Source: CAYSHJ01 sp964589725
GTDB taxonomy: Bacteria; Planctomycetota; Planctomycetia; Planctomycetales; Planctomycetaceae
Assembly: GCA_964589725.1 (NCBI GenBank)
Contig: CAZPUJ010000050.1
Location: 1 to 5,450, forward strand
DNA length: 5,450 bases
Direction of reading: 5' to 3'
The first letter of the stretch is position 1; each line of letters opens with the position of its first letter. The notes beneath the pieces are model-generated. The model did no database searches. It was not told the DNA's origin and saw only the letters and a list, made by a program, of their open reading frames with translations. Of the stretch, positions 1-5,449 are shown piece after piece. Position numbers and translations under genes: made by a program.

Positions 1-625
1 CGTCGACCATCAACGTCGGTTTGGGACCAATCGCTCGCCGGACCGAACGAGCCATTTCGACGACGTCACGCGGCGTTGACATCATGGGCTCGACCTTGAA
101 CGCTCGGTATCCGAGCGCCGCCAACTTCTCAGCCCGCGCCGTTTGCTGTGCGATCATCGGCTGACCGCCCCAAACATCCGAGACGATCGTGCAGTACGGA
201 GTCACGTGCACCCGCGGAGTCTCGGCGTGCGTTTGGAACGCTCCACGTTGCACGCCGCCCAGCAGTCGCCAGACTGGTTGGCCCAGCATCTGCCCGTAAA
301 TGTCCCACACCGCGACATCCAGCGCGCCGAGGATCATGAGCTCCCAACCGCGGCGGTTGCTGTGCATGAAGGCGTCCCACAGGTGCTGCCAGAGGCGTTC
401 GGGATGCGTGACTTCCTGACCGATGAGAAGCCGGCCAAAAAGTGTTTCGCGCCCACCGACCGTCGCTTGCACGACGCCCGGCGGCACGCGAAAGATTTCC
501 GACAGCCCGACCGGCCCGTCGTCTGTGTGAACACACAGGCAAGCCAGCGGCTCGACGCCGCCTTTGTCCGGATCGATCTCCGGCCCGTCGCCAAGGACGA
601 ACACTTCGAGAGACTGGATTCGCAT
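1..625 (-). CDS. Mandelate racemase/muconate lactonizing enzyme-like protein (enolase superfamily), C-terminal part cut by window edge
   Basis: The minus-strand frame is open from the ATG at 625-623 to the window edge and gives 208 N-terminal residues of a protein that in this family is usually about 370-420 aa. Residues 1 to about 125 look like the alpha+beta capping domain. They include the characteristic stretch ILGALDVAVWDIYGQ (98-112), followed by PVWRLLGG (117-124). The barrel then begins (VTPYCTIV, 141-148) and reaches LGYRAFKVEP (171-180), the position of the second-strand catalytic motif, and TLMVD (204-208). Asp208, the last complete codon, is where the first Mg2+ ligand is expected. 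Family members abstract a proton alpha to a carboxylate, often on sugar acids. The substrate cannot be read here because the remaining metal ligands and the C-terminal catalytic residues lie outside. The motif reads K177-V-E179 rather than the common K-x-K. The start lies 16 bp after the stop of the beta-propeller gene, which suggests co-transcription. The family call is strong; the function is open. Confidence 0.9.
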   Translation of the reverse strand, partial: MRIQSLEVFVLGDGPEIDPDKGGVEPLACLCVHTDDGPVGLSEIFRVPPGVVQATVGGRETLFGRLLIGQEVTHPERLWQHLWDAFMHSNRRGWELMILGALDVAVWDIYGQMLGQPVWRLLGGVQRGAFQTHAETPRVHVTPYCTIVSDVWGGQPMIAQQTARAEKLAALGYRAFKVEPMMSTPRDVVEMARSVRRAIGPKPTLMVD

Positions 626-641
626 GTCGCGCTTTCGAGAT

Positions 642-1952
642 TCACTTCCCGAGGCAGTACAAGAACTCCTGCCGTTTGCCAGCGGACCGAGTGGCCGTGC
701 GGATGAAGATCTGTCCGGCAACGATCGCCGGGCTCGGGAAGGCTTCGTCGCCCAATTGGTTCTCGGCGACGAGTTCAAACTGCTTGGGATTCGGCTTGAA
801 AACGTACCAGGTGCCGAGTTCGTTGGCCTGGTAGATGTGACCGCCGGCGAGCACCGGCGAGGAACTGACCGGACCTTGCAGTCGCTTGCTCCACATTTCT
901 TTCCCATCGTTCGCTCGCCAGCAAAACAGGATGCCGCCGTCATTCAGGGCGTAGACGTAACCCTCGTGCGTCAGCATCGACTGCTCGTAGCACTTCTGTT
1001 GATTCTTCCACAGCACCTTGCCGCTGCCGTCGGCTTTCACCGCCAGCGTTTCGGGCTTGGGATAGCCGCCGCTGGCGAAGACGATGTCGCCGTCCCAGAC
1101 CATCGTGCCGCACGTGGCGGCCGTGGTGCCGGGCGTCGTCCACAGCTTGGCACCGTTGCTCGGATCGTAGCTGGCAACCTGATCGACACCGCTGATGAGC
1201 AACTGGTCTTTGCCCGCGACGTGCGCGACGACGGGAGTTGAGAACGTGATGCTGCGGGGTCGAGGCGTGCGCCACACTTGTTTTCCCGTCTGGCGATCCA
1301 GTGCCGTCAGAGCACTCTCGCCGTCGTACTCGGCGGAGATGATCACCGTGCCGCGATACAGCATGGGTGACGGAGCGTAACCATATTGGAACATTCGCGG
1401 ATTGAACGGCCCGACGGTTTCTTGCCAGATCTGCTTGCCGTCGAGGTCGAGCGCGGTCGCTTGCACCGTTTCGTGATGAAAGAAGGTCGCGAACAATCGC
1501 TCACCGTCGCAGGCGACGGTCGGCGTCGCTTCCGTGTTCTTCTGATGGTTCTTGGCCGGGAAGCCCCCTTTGCTGATATCGGTTGTCCAAAGCTGTTTGC
1601 CGGTCTTGCGGTCGAAGGCCAGCACCGACTGCACCTGCGGTGACGTGTCGGCCGTCGCGAGAAACACTCGATCGCCGACAACGATGGGCGACGCATGCCC
1701 GCGACCCGGCACCGGAGTTTTCCAGACGACGTTTTCGGTATTGCTCCATTTGGTTGGAGCGGGTTGAGTCGCCGCGGCGACGCCGTTGCGAGACGGACCG
1801 CGCCACCACGGCCAATCACGGTCGGCCGAAAGCTTGGGGAAGTCGCTGATGCCACGCTCCTGAACGTCGGCTGTGATCCCGATGGTCGGCGACGTGAGTG
1901 TCACGACGCAACAGGTAATCCCGAGCCAAACACAATGACGTGACGGATGCAT
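642..1952 (-). CDS. Exported PQQ-like beta-propeller repeat protein (BamB/quinoprotein-fold), full length
   Basis: The product is 436 aa. The N-terminus has basic residues followed by a hydrophobic stretch at about 8-25, consistent with a signal peptide cleaved near residue 28, so the protein probably acts outside the cytoplasm. There is no good lipobox around C14/C15. The mature part begins with DWPWWRGPSRNG (46-57), a hallmark of planctomycete members. Repeats of the type A-x-D-x-x-T-G-K-x-x-W follow at about 112-122, 167-176, 217-227, 261-271, 304-315 and 344-354. A weaker C-terminal one lies at 384-395. With the N-terminal VVWKTPVPGRGHASP (75-89), this fits a seven- or eight-bladed propeller. 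No heme motif or alcohol dehydrogenase domain is seen, so PQQ binding is not implied; a binding or scaffold role is as likely as catalysis. The ATG at 1952-1950 is preceded by AAGGA (complement of 1962-1966) at 9 nt. The gene heads a likely two-gene unit with the enolase-like gene. Family call firm, substrate unknown. Confidence 0.93.
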   Translation of the reverse strand: MHPSRHCVWLGITCCVVTLTSPTIGITADVQERGISDFPKLSADRDWPWWRGPSRNGVAAATQPAPTKWSNTENVVWKTPVPGRGHASPIVVGDRVFLATADTSPQVQSVLAFDRKTGKQLWTTDISKGGFPAKNHQKNTEATPTVACDGERLFATFFHHETVQATALDLDGKQIWQETVGPFNPRMFQYGYAPSPMLYRGTVIISAEYDGESALTALDRQTGKQVWRTPRPRSITFSTPVVAHVAGKDQLLISGVDQVASYDPSNGAKLWTTPGTTAATCGTMVWDGDIVFASGGYPKPETLAVKADGSGKVLWKNQQKCYEQSMLTHEGYVYALNDGGILFCWRANDGKEMWSKRLQGPVSSSPVLAGGHIYQANELGTWYVFKPNPKQFELVAENQLGDEAFPSPAIVAGQIFIRTATRSAGKRQEFLYCLGK

Positions 1953-2152
1953 GTCGTTTGTTCCTTGCTTCGAGGTCGTTGACGATTGTAGGAAGGCGTC
2001 GCTCCTGCTCCACTTGGAGTCACGGAATGACTCGTCTGCTTTGTCTCAACCCGCGAAGAACCGCAGGCGGAGAAGTATAACTGCAGCGCGGGGTAAGATT
2101 GGACTCAGCGACCGATTCGATTTTCGTGACTCGCATTACCTAAGGAACCTCA
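1953..2152. promoter_or_regulatory. Divergent intergenic region between beta-propeller gene and hydrolase gene
   Basis: This 200-bp spacer must carry the promoters for both flanking divergent genes. On the minus strand, TATACT (complement of 2075-2080) is a possible -10 box, but no good -35 sits 16-18 bp upstream, so it is only a candidate. Both genes have AAGGA-type ribosome binding sites at the edges: the complement of 1962-1966 for the beta-propeller gene, and 2142-2146 for the hydrolase, 6 nt before its ATG. No riboswitch-like fold or additional gene was recognised. Confidence 0.4.
2017..2033. repeat. Perfect 6-bp inverted repeat in the divergent promoter region
   Basis: GAGTCA at 2017-2022 and TGACTC at 2028-2033 are exact inverted copies separated by 5 nt (CGGAA). 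The symmetry, a total span of 17 bp, and the location between divergent genes are compatible with a dimeric regulator's operator. It could also be a weak hairpin in the leader of either gene, or chance. No regulator gene is adjacent to support a specific assignment. Confidence 0.35.
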
Positions 2153-2899
2153 ATGCCGCTGCGTTTGGAGAATCTGGGTGAATTGACCTGCCGTGTCCTC
2201 AGTCGCGTTCCGCAAACCAAACATCCGCGATTAGTGGTTGTATTGTGTCACGGCTTCGGCGCGCCGGGTACGGACCTGGTGCCGCTGGGTGAAGAGTTAG
2301 TCGAACTGCGGCCGGACCTGGCCGAATCGGTCGAGTTTATTTTCCCGGCCGCTCCGCTAAGTCTCGAAGACGTCGGCCTCGCCGGTGGCCGAGCGTGGTG
2401 GCATATCGATATGGATGAACTCGCCGGCGCGGTGGAATGCGGCGAGTTACGTATTCTCCGCGAACGCCGCCCGGAGGGAATCACCGAAGCGCGAGACCAT
2501 TTGATCGCGTTGCTTGACCAACGACAGCAGCAGACCGAACTGCCGCCGTCGCAATTCGTTCTCGGCGGGTTTTCACAAGGTTCGATGCTGGCTATCGAAA
2601 CGGCGTTGAATTGGTCTGGCCCGATCGGCGGGCTGGGGCTGTGGTCCAGTACGCTCGTCAGCGAAGTAGAATGGCGTGCGAAGGCAGCGCGACTGAAAAA
2701 CGTTCCCATCCTGCAAAGTCATGGACGCCAAGATCCGCTGCTTCCATTCGAGGCCGCGTTGCTGTTGCGTGATCTGCTGATCGAAGCGGGAGCGAACGTC
2801 GACTTCCTCGAATTCAACGGCCCACACACGATTCCGTATCCGGCGCTCGAACGCTTCGCCAATCTGCTGCAAAGATTGTTGATGGAGAGCGCCAAGTAA
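2153..2899 (+). CDS. Alpha/beta hydrolase, phospholipase/carboxylesterase (Abhydrolase_2) family
   Basis: The product is 248 aa with no signal peptide, so it is likely a cytoplasmic serine esterase. The order of motifs is that of the carboxylesterase/lysophospholipase-like Abhydrolase_2 family. A first strand RLVVVLCHGFGAPGTD (26-41) carries the oxyanion-hole region after the His-Gly. The nucleophile elbow GGFSQGS (138-144) has Ser141. The acid is Asp194 in SHGRQDPLLPF (189-199). The catalytic His225 lies in FNGPHTIP (221-228). All three triad residues are present in the correct order and the length is close to the usual 210-250 aa, so the enzyme looks intact. The WWHIDMDEL segment (82-90) falls where members of this family have a variable substrate-facing insertion. 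The ATG at 2153 has TAAGGA ending 6 nt upstream. It is transcribed alone, divergent from the beta-propeller gene and convergent with the DUF2071 gene. The natural ester substrate cannot be told from sequence; dienelactone hydrolase-like activity is a less likely alternative. Confidence 0.92.
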   Translation: MPLRLENLGELTCRVLSRVPQTKHPRLVVVLCHGFGAPGTDLVPLGEELVELRPDLAESVEFIFPAAPLSLEDVGLAGGRAWWHIDMDELAGAVECGELRILRERRPEGITEARDHLIALLDQRQQQTELPPSQFVLGGFSQGSMLAIETALNWSGPIGGLGLWSSTLVSEVEWRAKAARLKNVPILQSHGRQDPLLPFEAALLLRDLLIEAGANVDFLEFNGPHTIPYPALERFANLLQRLLMESAK

Positions 2900-2964
2900 A
2901 CAGCCTCAGACTCAGTCGACTCGCGACCCGTAAAAAGGACCACCATCAACTGTGTCACGACCGG

Positions 2965-3723
2965 TTAATCCGCTCGCAGTGGAAACACTTCCACGTCCAC
3001 ACCCGGACTGAAGATCACATGCGCGGGTGGACTCGCGACGTTGATGCCTGCGGCCGCCAGGAGTGATTGGTCACAGCGCAGCAGTGACGCCGTCTTCAGT
3101 GGATACGGCCGATGATGCACTTGGCCGCGAGCGATTCGCCGGTTGGCGAGTTCGGCGAAAAGCAAGTATCGCTCGGCCAGAAAGAACTCCAACGTGCCAA
3201 AGGCGGCTATGCCGGGTTGCTCGGCGCCGAACAACCAATCGCCGATCTCGACCGCGACATCGGAGTGCGCCGGAACCGGCGGAGGCCACAGCCGCTGACT
3301 GCGATATTCACGAATGTTGTCGCGGCACGTGATCTCCATCGCGGCTCGAAAGTAATTCAGCCGCCAGCGCCAACGAGCGATCCGCACGGCCAACGATTGG
3401 GCCGCCTCCAGGCTGAAGAACCAAACACCGGGCTGACCGCGATGCACGACATACGTGCGGACGTTGGTCTCGTGAAATTCCGAGATGCCCGGCATCGCCG
3501 GCGACCACCACGGTCGCACGCCCGACATGTGAAACGGAACCAAACCGACCCACGCCGTTCCGTCGAACTGATCGATCTCCAACGCGGGCGGAAGCAGCGG
3601 ACGCAGTTCGTTGGCAGAGACTCGCCAATGCACGAATAGCAACTCCGACCAACGATGATATCCGACCGGCCGGCCAGTCGGACGAAGTCGCGGCACGAGT
3701 CGATCAACGACGACAGACGACAT
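2965..3723 (-). CDS. DUF2071 / YqjF-family protein
   Basis: The product is 252 aa, the normal length for this family. Recognisable family features run through the whole protein. They include WSELLFVHWRV (25-35), LRPLLPPALEIDQFDGTAWV (40-59) and VPFHMSGVRPWW (62-73). The middle holds FHETNVRTYV (83-92) and GVWFFSLEA (99-107), followed by NYFRAAM (123-129). The C-terminal half has GTLEFFLAERYLLF (176-189) and QVHHRPYPL (201-209). No signal peptide or membrane segment is evident, so it is probably cytosolic. DUF2071 proteins have no established reaction; a fold relationship to acetoacetate decarboxylase-like proteins has been suggested, which I recall only tentatively. The ATG at 3723-3721 has a strong AGGAG (complement of 3730-3734) 6 nt upstream, which fixes the start. 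The gene converges with the hydrolase (65 bp between stops) and is separated from the upstream same-strand lipoprotein gene by a long inverted repeat, so it may be transcribed on its own. Confidence 0.88.
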   Translation of the reverse strand: MSSVVVDRLVPRLRPTGRPVGYHRWSELLFVHWRVSANELRPLLPPALEIDQFDGTAWVGLVPFHMSGVRPWWSPAMPGISEFHETNVRTYVVHRGQPGVWFFSLEAAQSLAVRIARWRWRLNYFRAAMEITCRDNIREYRSQRLWPPPVPAHSDVAVEIGDWLFGAEQPGIAAFGTLEFFLAERYLLFAELANRRIARGQVHHRPYPLKTASLLRCDQSLLAAAGINVASPPAHVIFSPGVDVEVFPLRAD

Positions 3724-3762
3724 GACCTGCTCCTAAGCAGCTGAGCAGAAAGCTCAAAACCA

Positions 3763-3837
3763 GAAATCCGAAATCAGAAGCTCGAATTAACGCTGTGTTA
3801 GTTCACAGCATTTTTCGAGCTTCTGATTTCGGATTTC
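3763..3837. repeat. 75-nt inverted repeat with 24-bp perfect arms; possible terminator of the lipoprotein gene
   Basis: The arms 3763-3786 and 3814-3837 are exact reverse complements. Nested inside is a second perfect hairpin, GCTGTG (3792-3797) / CACAGC (3804-3809), with loop TTAGTT. The whole could fold into an almost continuous cruciform or RNA stem. The outer right-hand side shows a 7-bp period: GATTTCG at 3825-3831 and 3832-3838, then AGTTTCG at 3839-3845. The element lies 16 nt after the lipoprotein stop and about 40 nt before the DUF2071 start. Read on the minus strand, the stem is followed by TGGTTTTGAG, a modest T-run, so it could act as a terminator. It may equally be a dispersed intergenic repeat related to the one at 5199-5309. 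Confidence 0.8.
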
Positions 3838-3853
3838 GAGTTTCGTTCGTCGC

Positions 3854-4516
3854 TTAAAGTTGTCTCGGCACCCAGTTGATCTTCTGGATACTTTCACCTT
3901 GGCTCGGGGACTTGTCGCCGAAAGGAGTTTCGTTTGGCGCACCAGGAATCGATTCCGCCGGTGGGGCCGGGGAGGGGCTAAGGTGCTGCGACTCGATCGG
4001 GTTGTAGAACGAGTCGGACGTCGCGCCGGCAGCACAGCCCGCGCAGCCGCCGCTTCCGCCGCCGTAAGAAGGAGTCTTTGGGACATTCTGAATACTTGAG
4101 CCGCAGCTCGCGCATCCACCCGGAGCCGAGTGAGAGGTGACGTTGCCGCCGCCGCAACCCGCACAGCCGCCGCCGGTCATCGGCATCTGACCAACCATCG
4201 GTTGCGAATTCCCATGCCAATCGTCGCCGGTGTAAGCGACAGATTTGCCATAACCGTGGACCATCGCCCCGGTGGGCTGCGCGCAGCCTTGCATCGAAGC
4301 GTTGGACGACAAGTGTCCGCAGTCGCAACTCGCGGCCTCTGGGCCACAACCGTCACCGCATTGAGTGCCCGGGCAACAGCTTCCGCCGCGGAGCTTGCCG
4401 AAAAGTTTGTGCAGGCAACTCTGTTGACACGGATTGCAGCTCTGCTGACACGTATTGCAGCCGACCACACTGGCCGCCAACAACAGTCCAACTGACAGTC
4501 CTAAGACCGATTTCAT
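3854..4516 (-). CDS. Cysteine-rich lipoprotein of unknown function
   Basis: From the ATG at 4516-4514 the product is 220 aa. Lys2 plus a hydrophobic stretch leads to the lipobox VVGC (17-20), predicting lipidation at Cys20 and anchoring outside the cytoplasmic membrane. The protein has 18 cysteines. An N-terminal cluster (20-78) contains two CQQSC units (23-27 and 30-34), the pair CC at 47-48, and CDC at 64-66. A second region has three spaced GGCAxC motifs (117-121, 134-138, 157-161), each a CxxC, in Gly-rich linkers. The C-terminal tail (about 180-220) is Pro/Ser-rich without Cys and ends INWVPRQL. The spaced CxxC pairs could bind metal or form disulfides; this is inference. The ATG 13 codons further upstream is less likely because the lipoprotein signal fits the internal start exactly and GAGGAA precedes it. 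I know no characterised homologue. Confidence 0.8.
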   Translation of the reverse strand: MKSVLGLSVGLLLAASVVGCNTCQQSCNPCQQSCLHKLFGKLRGGSCCPGTQCGDGCGPEAASCDCGHLSSNASMQGCAQPTGAMVHGYGKSVAYTGDDWHGNSQPMVGQMPMTGGGCAGCGGGNVTSHSAPGGCASCGSSIQNVPKTPSYGGGSGGCAGCAAGATSDSFYNPIESQHLSPSPAPPAESIPGAPNETPFGDKSPSQGESIQKINWVPRQL

Positions 4517-4520
4517 GGCG

Positions 4521-4526
4521 TTCCTC
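4521..4526 (-). promoter_or_regulatory. Ribosome binding site deciding the lipoprotein start
   Basis: The minus strand reads GAGGAA here, 4 nt before the ATG at 4516-4514. A longer in-frame start at 4555 would add 13 residues ahead of the signal peptide and place this motif inside the coding region, so the downstream ATG is preferred. Confidence 0.65.
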
Positions 4527-4699
4527 AACGCAAGCAGGAGAACGAATCCGAGCAAATCCTGAAGGAATTCTCGAAGCCGTCATGGATACTCCACCGCTGA
4601 AACCACAACGGCAGTTAACCTCTTCATCGGTCTGCCGACTGCGTCAACTTTACCGATTGTCCGGAATATGAGGTCGGTCCCTGGTCTTCGGTCAGTCAA

Positions 4700-4715
4700 T
4701 GGTCATTGGTGACCA
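4700..4715. repeat. Perfect 6-bp stem, 4-nt loop hairpin
   Basis: TGGTCA (4700-4705), loop TTGG, TGACCA (4710-4715) form a perfect short hairpin. Further partial copies of the same word surround it: GGTC at 4683-4686 region and 4690s, and GGACCAT at 4721-4727. There is also a distant CCCTGG (4679-4684) / CCAGGG (4739-4744) pair. This may be a small degenerate intergenic repeat or a regulatory symmetry element; there is no direct functional evidence. Confidence 0.4.
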
Positions 4716-4887
4716 GCCACGGACCATGTCCAACGGACCCAGGGCAAGAACCCGAATGTCCGCTTGATTTTGACGTGCTTCAGCCGGACACTGACGGTGC
4801 TTTCAGCGTGGCTGAGGGACTGGAGTTGGAACTTCCGTCCAGACGCTCACAGCTGACGGGTCTTCGTGAAGTGACTTTCAACTTGCC

Positions 4888-4891
4888 GGAG
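4888..4891 (+). promoter_or_regulatory. Ribosome binding site deciding the start of the 100-aa protein
   Basis: GGAG at 4888-4891 lies 6 nt before the ATG at 4898, an ideal arrangement. This supports the short 100-residue product over the 164-codon extension that would need the TTG at 4706, where no such site is apparent. Confidence 0.65.
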
Positions 4892-4897
4892 TTAGCC

Positions 4898-5200
4898 ATG
4901 ATCGCTGCGACCCAAACTGCTCCCGAAGTCTTCGAGCAGACGTTTTTGCTCGTCCGCGCTCGTATTCTCGAAATTGCCGCCACGCTCGACCGGCTCGATC
5001 GGGCCGAGGCCGCCGAATCGGTGCGCTCCGACGCTCGCTTTGAACAAATCCGGCAAGGTCTCGAAATCCTCTTGAGCGACGGCTTCCACCGTGCCGCTCA
5101 GATTCAGGAGATCTTCAGCGATCAATACGACCCGACCTGGATGAAGAAGTACCTCCAAACCGGCGAACGCCCGGCATTGTCGCCGAGCGTGCCGCATTGA
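4898..5200 (+). CDS. Small mostly helical protein of unknown function
   Basis: The product is 100 aa and I do not recognise a named family. The sequence suggests two to four amphipathic helices. A first long one (about 9-40) contains FLLVRARILEIAATLDRLDR (16-35) and a charged, Ala-rich continuation. A second (about 45-74) contains IRQGLEILLSDGFHRAAQIQ (51-70). A short WMKKYLQTG (81-89) and a Pro/Ser-rich tail follow. There is no signal peptide, membrane segment or cysteine, so it is likely cytosolic. The heptad-like spacing of Leu/Ile could support helical packing or oligomerisation (inference). The start is set by an ATG with GGAG 6 nt upstream; an upstream in-frame extension from TTG at 4706 lacks support. 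It is divergent from the lipoprotein gene and has no same-strand partner in the window. The stop TGA at 5198-5200 overlaps the first unit of a heptamer inverted repeat. Coding confidence rests on the open frame, the start context and protein-like composition. Confidence 0.7.
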   Translation: MIAATQTAPEVFEQTFLLVRARILEIAATLDRLDRAEAAESVRSDARFEQIRQGLEILLSDGFHRAAQIQEIFSDQYDPTWMKKYLQTGERPALSPSVPH

Positions 5201-5309
5201 TTTTCGATTTTCGATTTTTGATTTTCGATTGGAAGACAACGCATTTTTGATTGGCGTTTTTCGATGGAGGAGTGTGTCTTCTCCCCAAATCGAAAATCAA
5301 AAATCAAAA
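5199..5309. repeat. Heptamer tandem repeat arranged as a long imperfect inverted repeat
   Basis: The left side is a tandem array of 7-bp units: GATTTTC (5199-5205), GATTTTC (5206-5212), GATTTTT (5213-5219), GATTTTC (5220-5226) and GATT. The right side carries the same units inverted; 5288-5305 is the exact reverse complement of 5213-5230 (18 bp). Inward, GAAGACA (5232-5238) pairs with TGTCTTC (5275-5281) after a bulge, and AACGC (5238-5242) / GCGTT (5254-5258) can form an inner alternative stem. The array begins inside the stop codon of the small helical-protein gene, so it would be its 3' hairpin. No T-run follows the stem on the plus strand, so it is a poor intrinsic terminator. Its low GC content stands out against the flanking genes. 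Confidence 0.8.
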
Positions 5310-5318
5310 CAGTAGCGT

Positions 5319-5449
5319 CCGGCTAATGATTCCGCCGGTTGATTGAACTTCTTGTTTTGTAGTGGATTACGTTGAATGACAAGCGCGCACGATTTGAACT
5401 CGAAACGCAAAAATGCGAAACAATTTCCGACGACCGGCAATTCCGCCGG
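5319..5449. repeat. Two similar CCGGC...GCCGG stem-loops in a gene-free tail
   Basis: The first hairpin is CCGGC (5319-5323) with GCCGG (5334-5338). The second is CCGGC (5434-5438) with GCCGG (5445-5449). Both share the 10-bp right-hand sequence ATTCCGCCGG (5329-5338 and 5440-5449). The roughly 95 bp between them is less GC-rich and holds a tiny CGCA/TGCG hairpin near 5406-5417 but no gene I can support. This may be the start of a repeat or the leader of a gene beyond the window. Confidence 0.45.

Larger units (their letters stand above)
4517..4897. other. Divergent intergenic region of about 380 bp
   Basis: This spacer lies between the divergently transcribed lipoprotein gene and the small helical-protein gene and should hold both promoters. 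No convincing -35/-10 pair was found. A minus-strand TTGACG (complement of 4642-4647) is the best isolated -35-like hexamer but lacks a partner at proper spacing. The stretch 4690-4727 is built from overlapping GGTCA/TGGTC-type words and contains a small hairpin (4700-4715). The plus frame that leads into the downstream gene is open through 4706-4897, but it has only a TTG start at 4706 and no recognisable domain. I do not call a gene in it. Confidence 0.5.

Noticed and set aside
143..706. Long plus-strand open frame across the left-edge gene
   Set aside because: The complementary strand encodes a clear enolase-superfamily protein. The plus frame is a GC-rich shadow without recognisable domains.
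564..1241. 225-codon plus-strand open frame
   Set aside because: It lies mostly antisense to the beta-propeller gene, has no domain signature, and has no independent start context of note.
642..1952. True PQQ-dependent alcohol dehydrogenase
   Set aside because: At 436 residues it is short for the family, and there is no vicinal disulfide in the mature part and no cytochrome c CxxCH motif. Only the propeller repeats are shared.
2900..2964. Terminator between the convergent hydrolase and DUF2071 genes
   Set aside because: No stem followed by a T-run was found on either strand in these 65 bp.
3112..3639. 175-codon plus-strand frame antisense to the DUF2071 gene
   Set aside because: The DUF2071 motifs span the whole opposite strand and the antisense product resembles nothing known.
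3854..4516. The cysteine-rich protein as a ferredoxin or metallothionein
   Set aside because: Spacing does not match CxxCxxC..C iron-sulfur ligands, and the signal peptide and lipobox argue against a cytoplasmic metallothionein.
4517..4555. 13-residue upstream extension of the cysteine-rich lipoprotein
   Set aside because: The lipoprotein signal peptide is of standard length from the ATG at 4516, and the ribosome binding site lies just upstream of that codon.
4706..4897. 64-codon N-terminal extension of the small helical protein from a TTG start
   Set aside because: It has a rare start codon without an evident ribosome binding site and overlaps a hairpin-rich stretch. The internal ATG at 4898 has an ideal GGAG.
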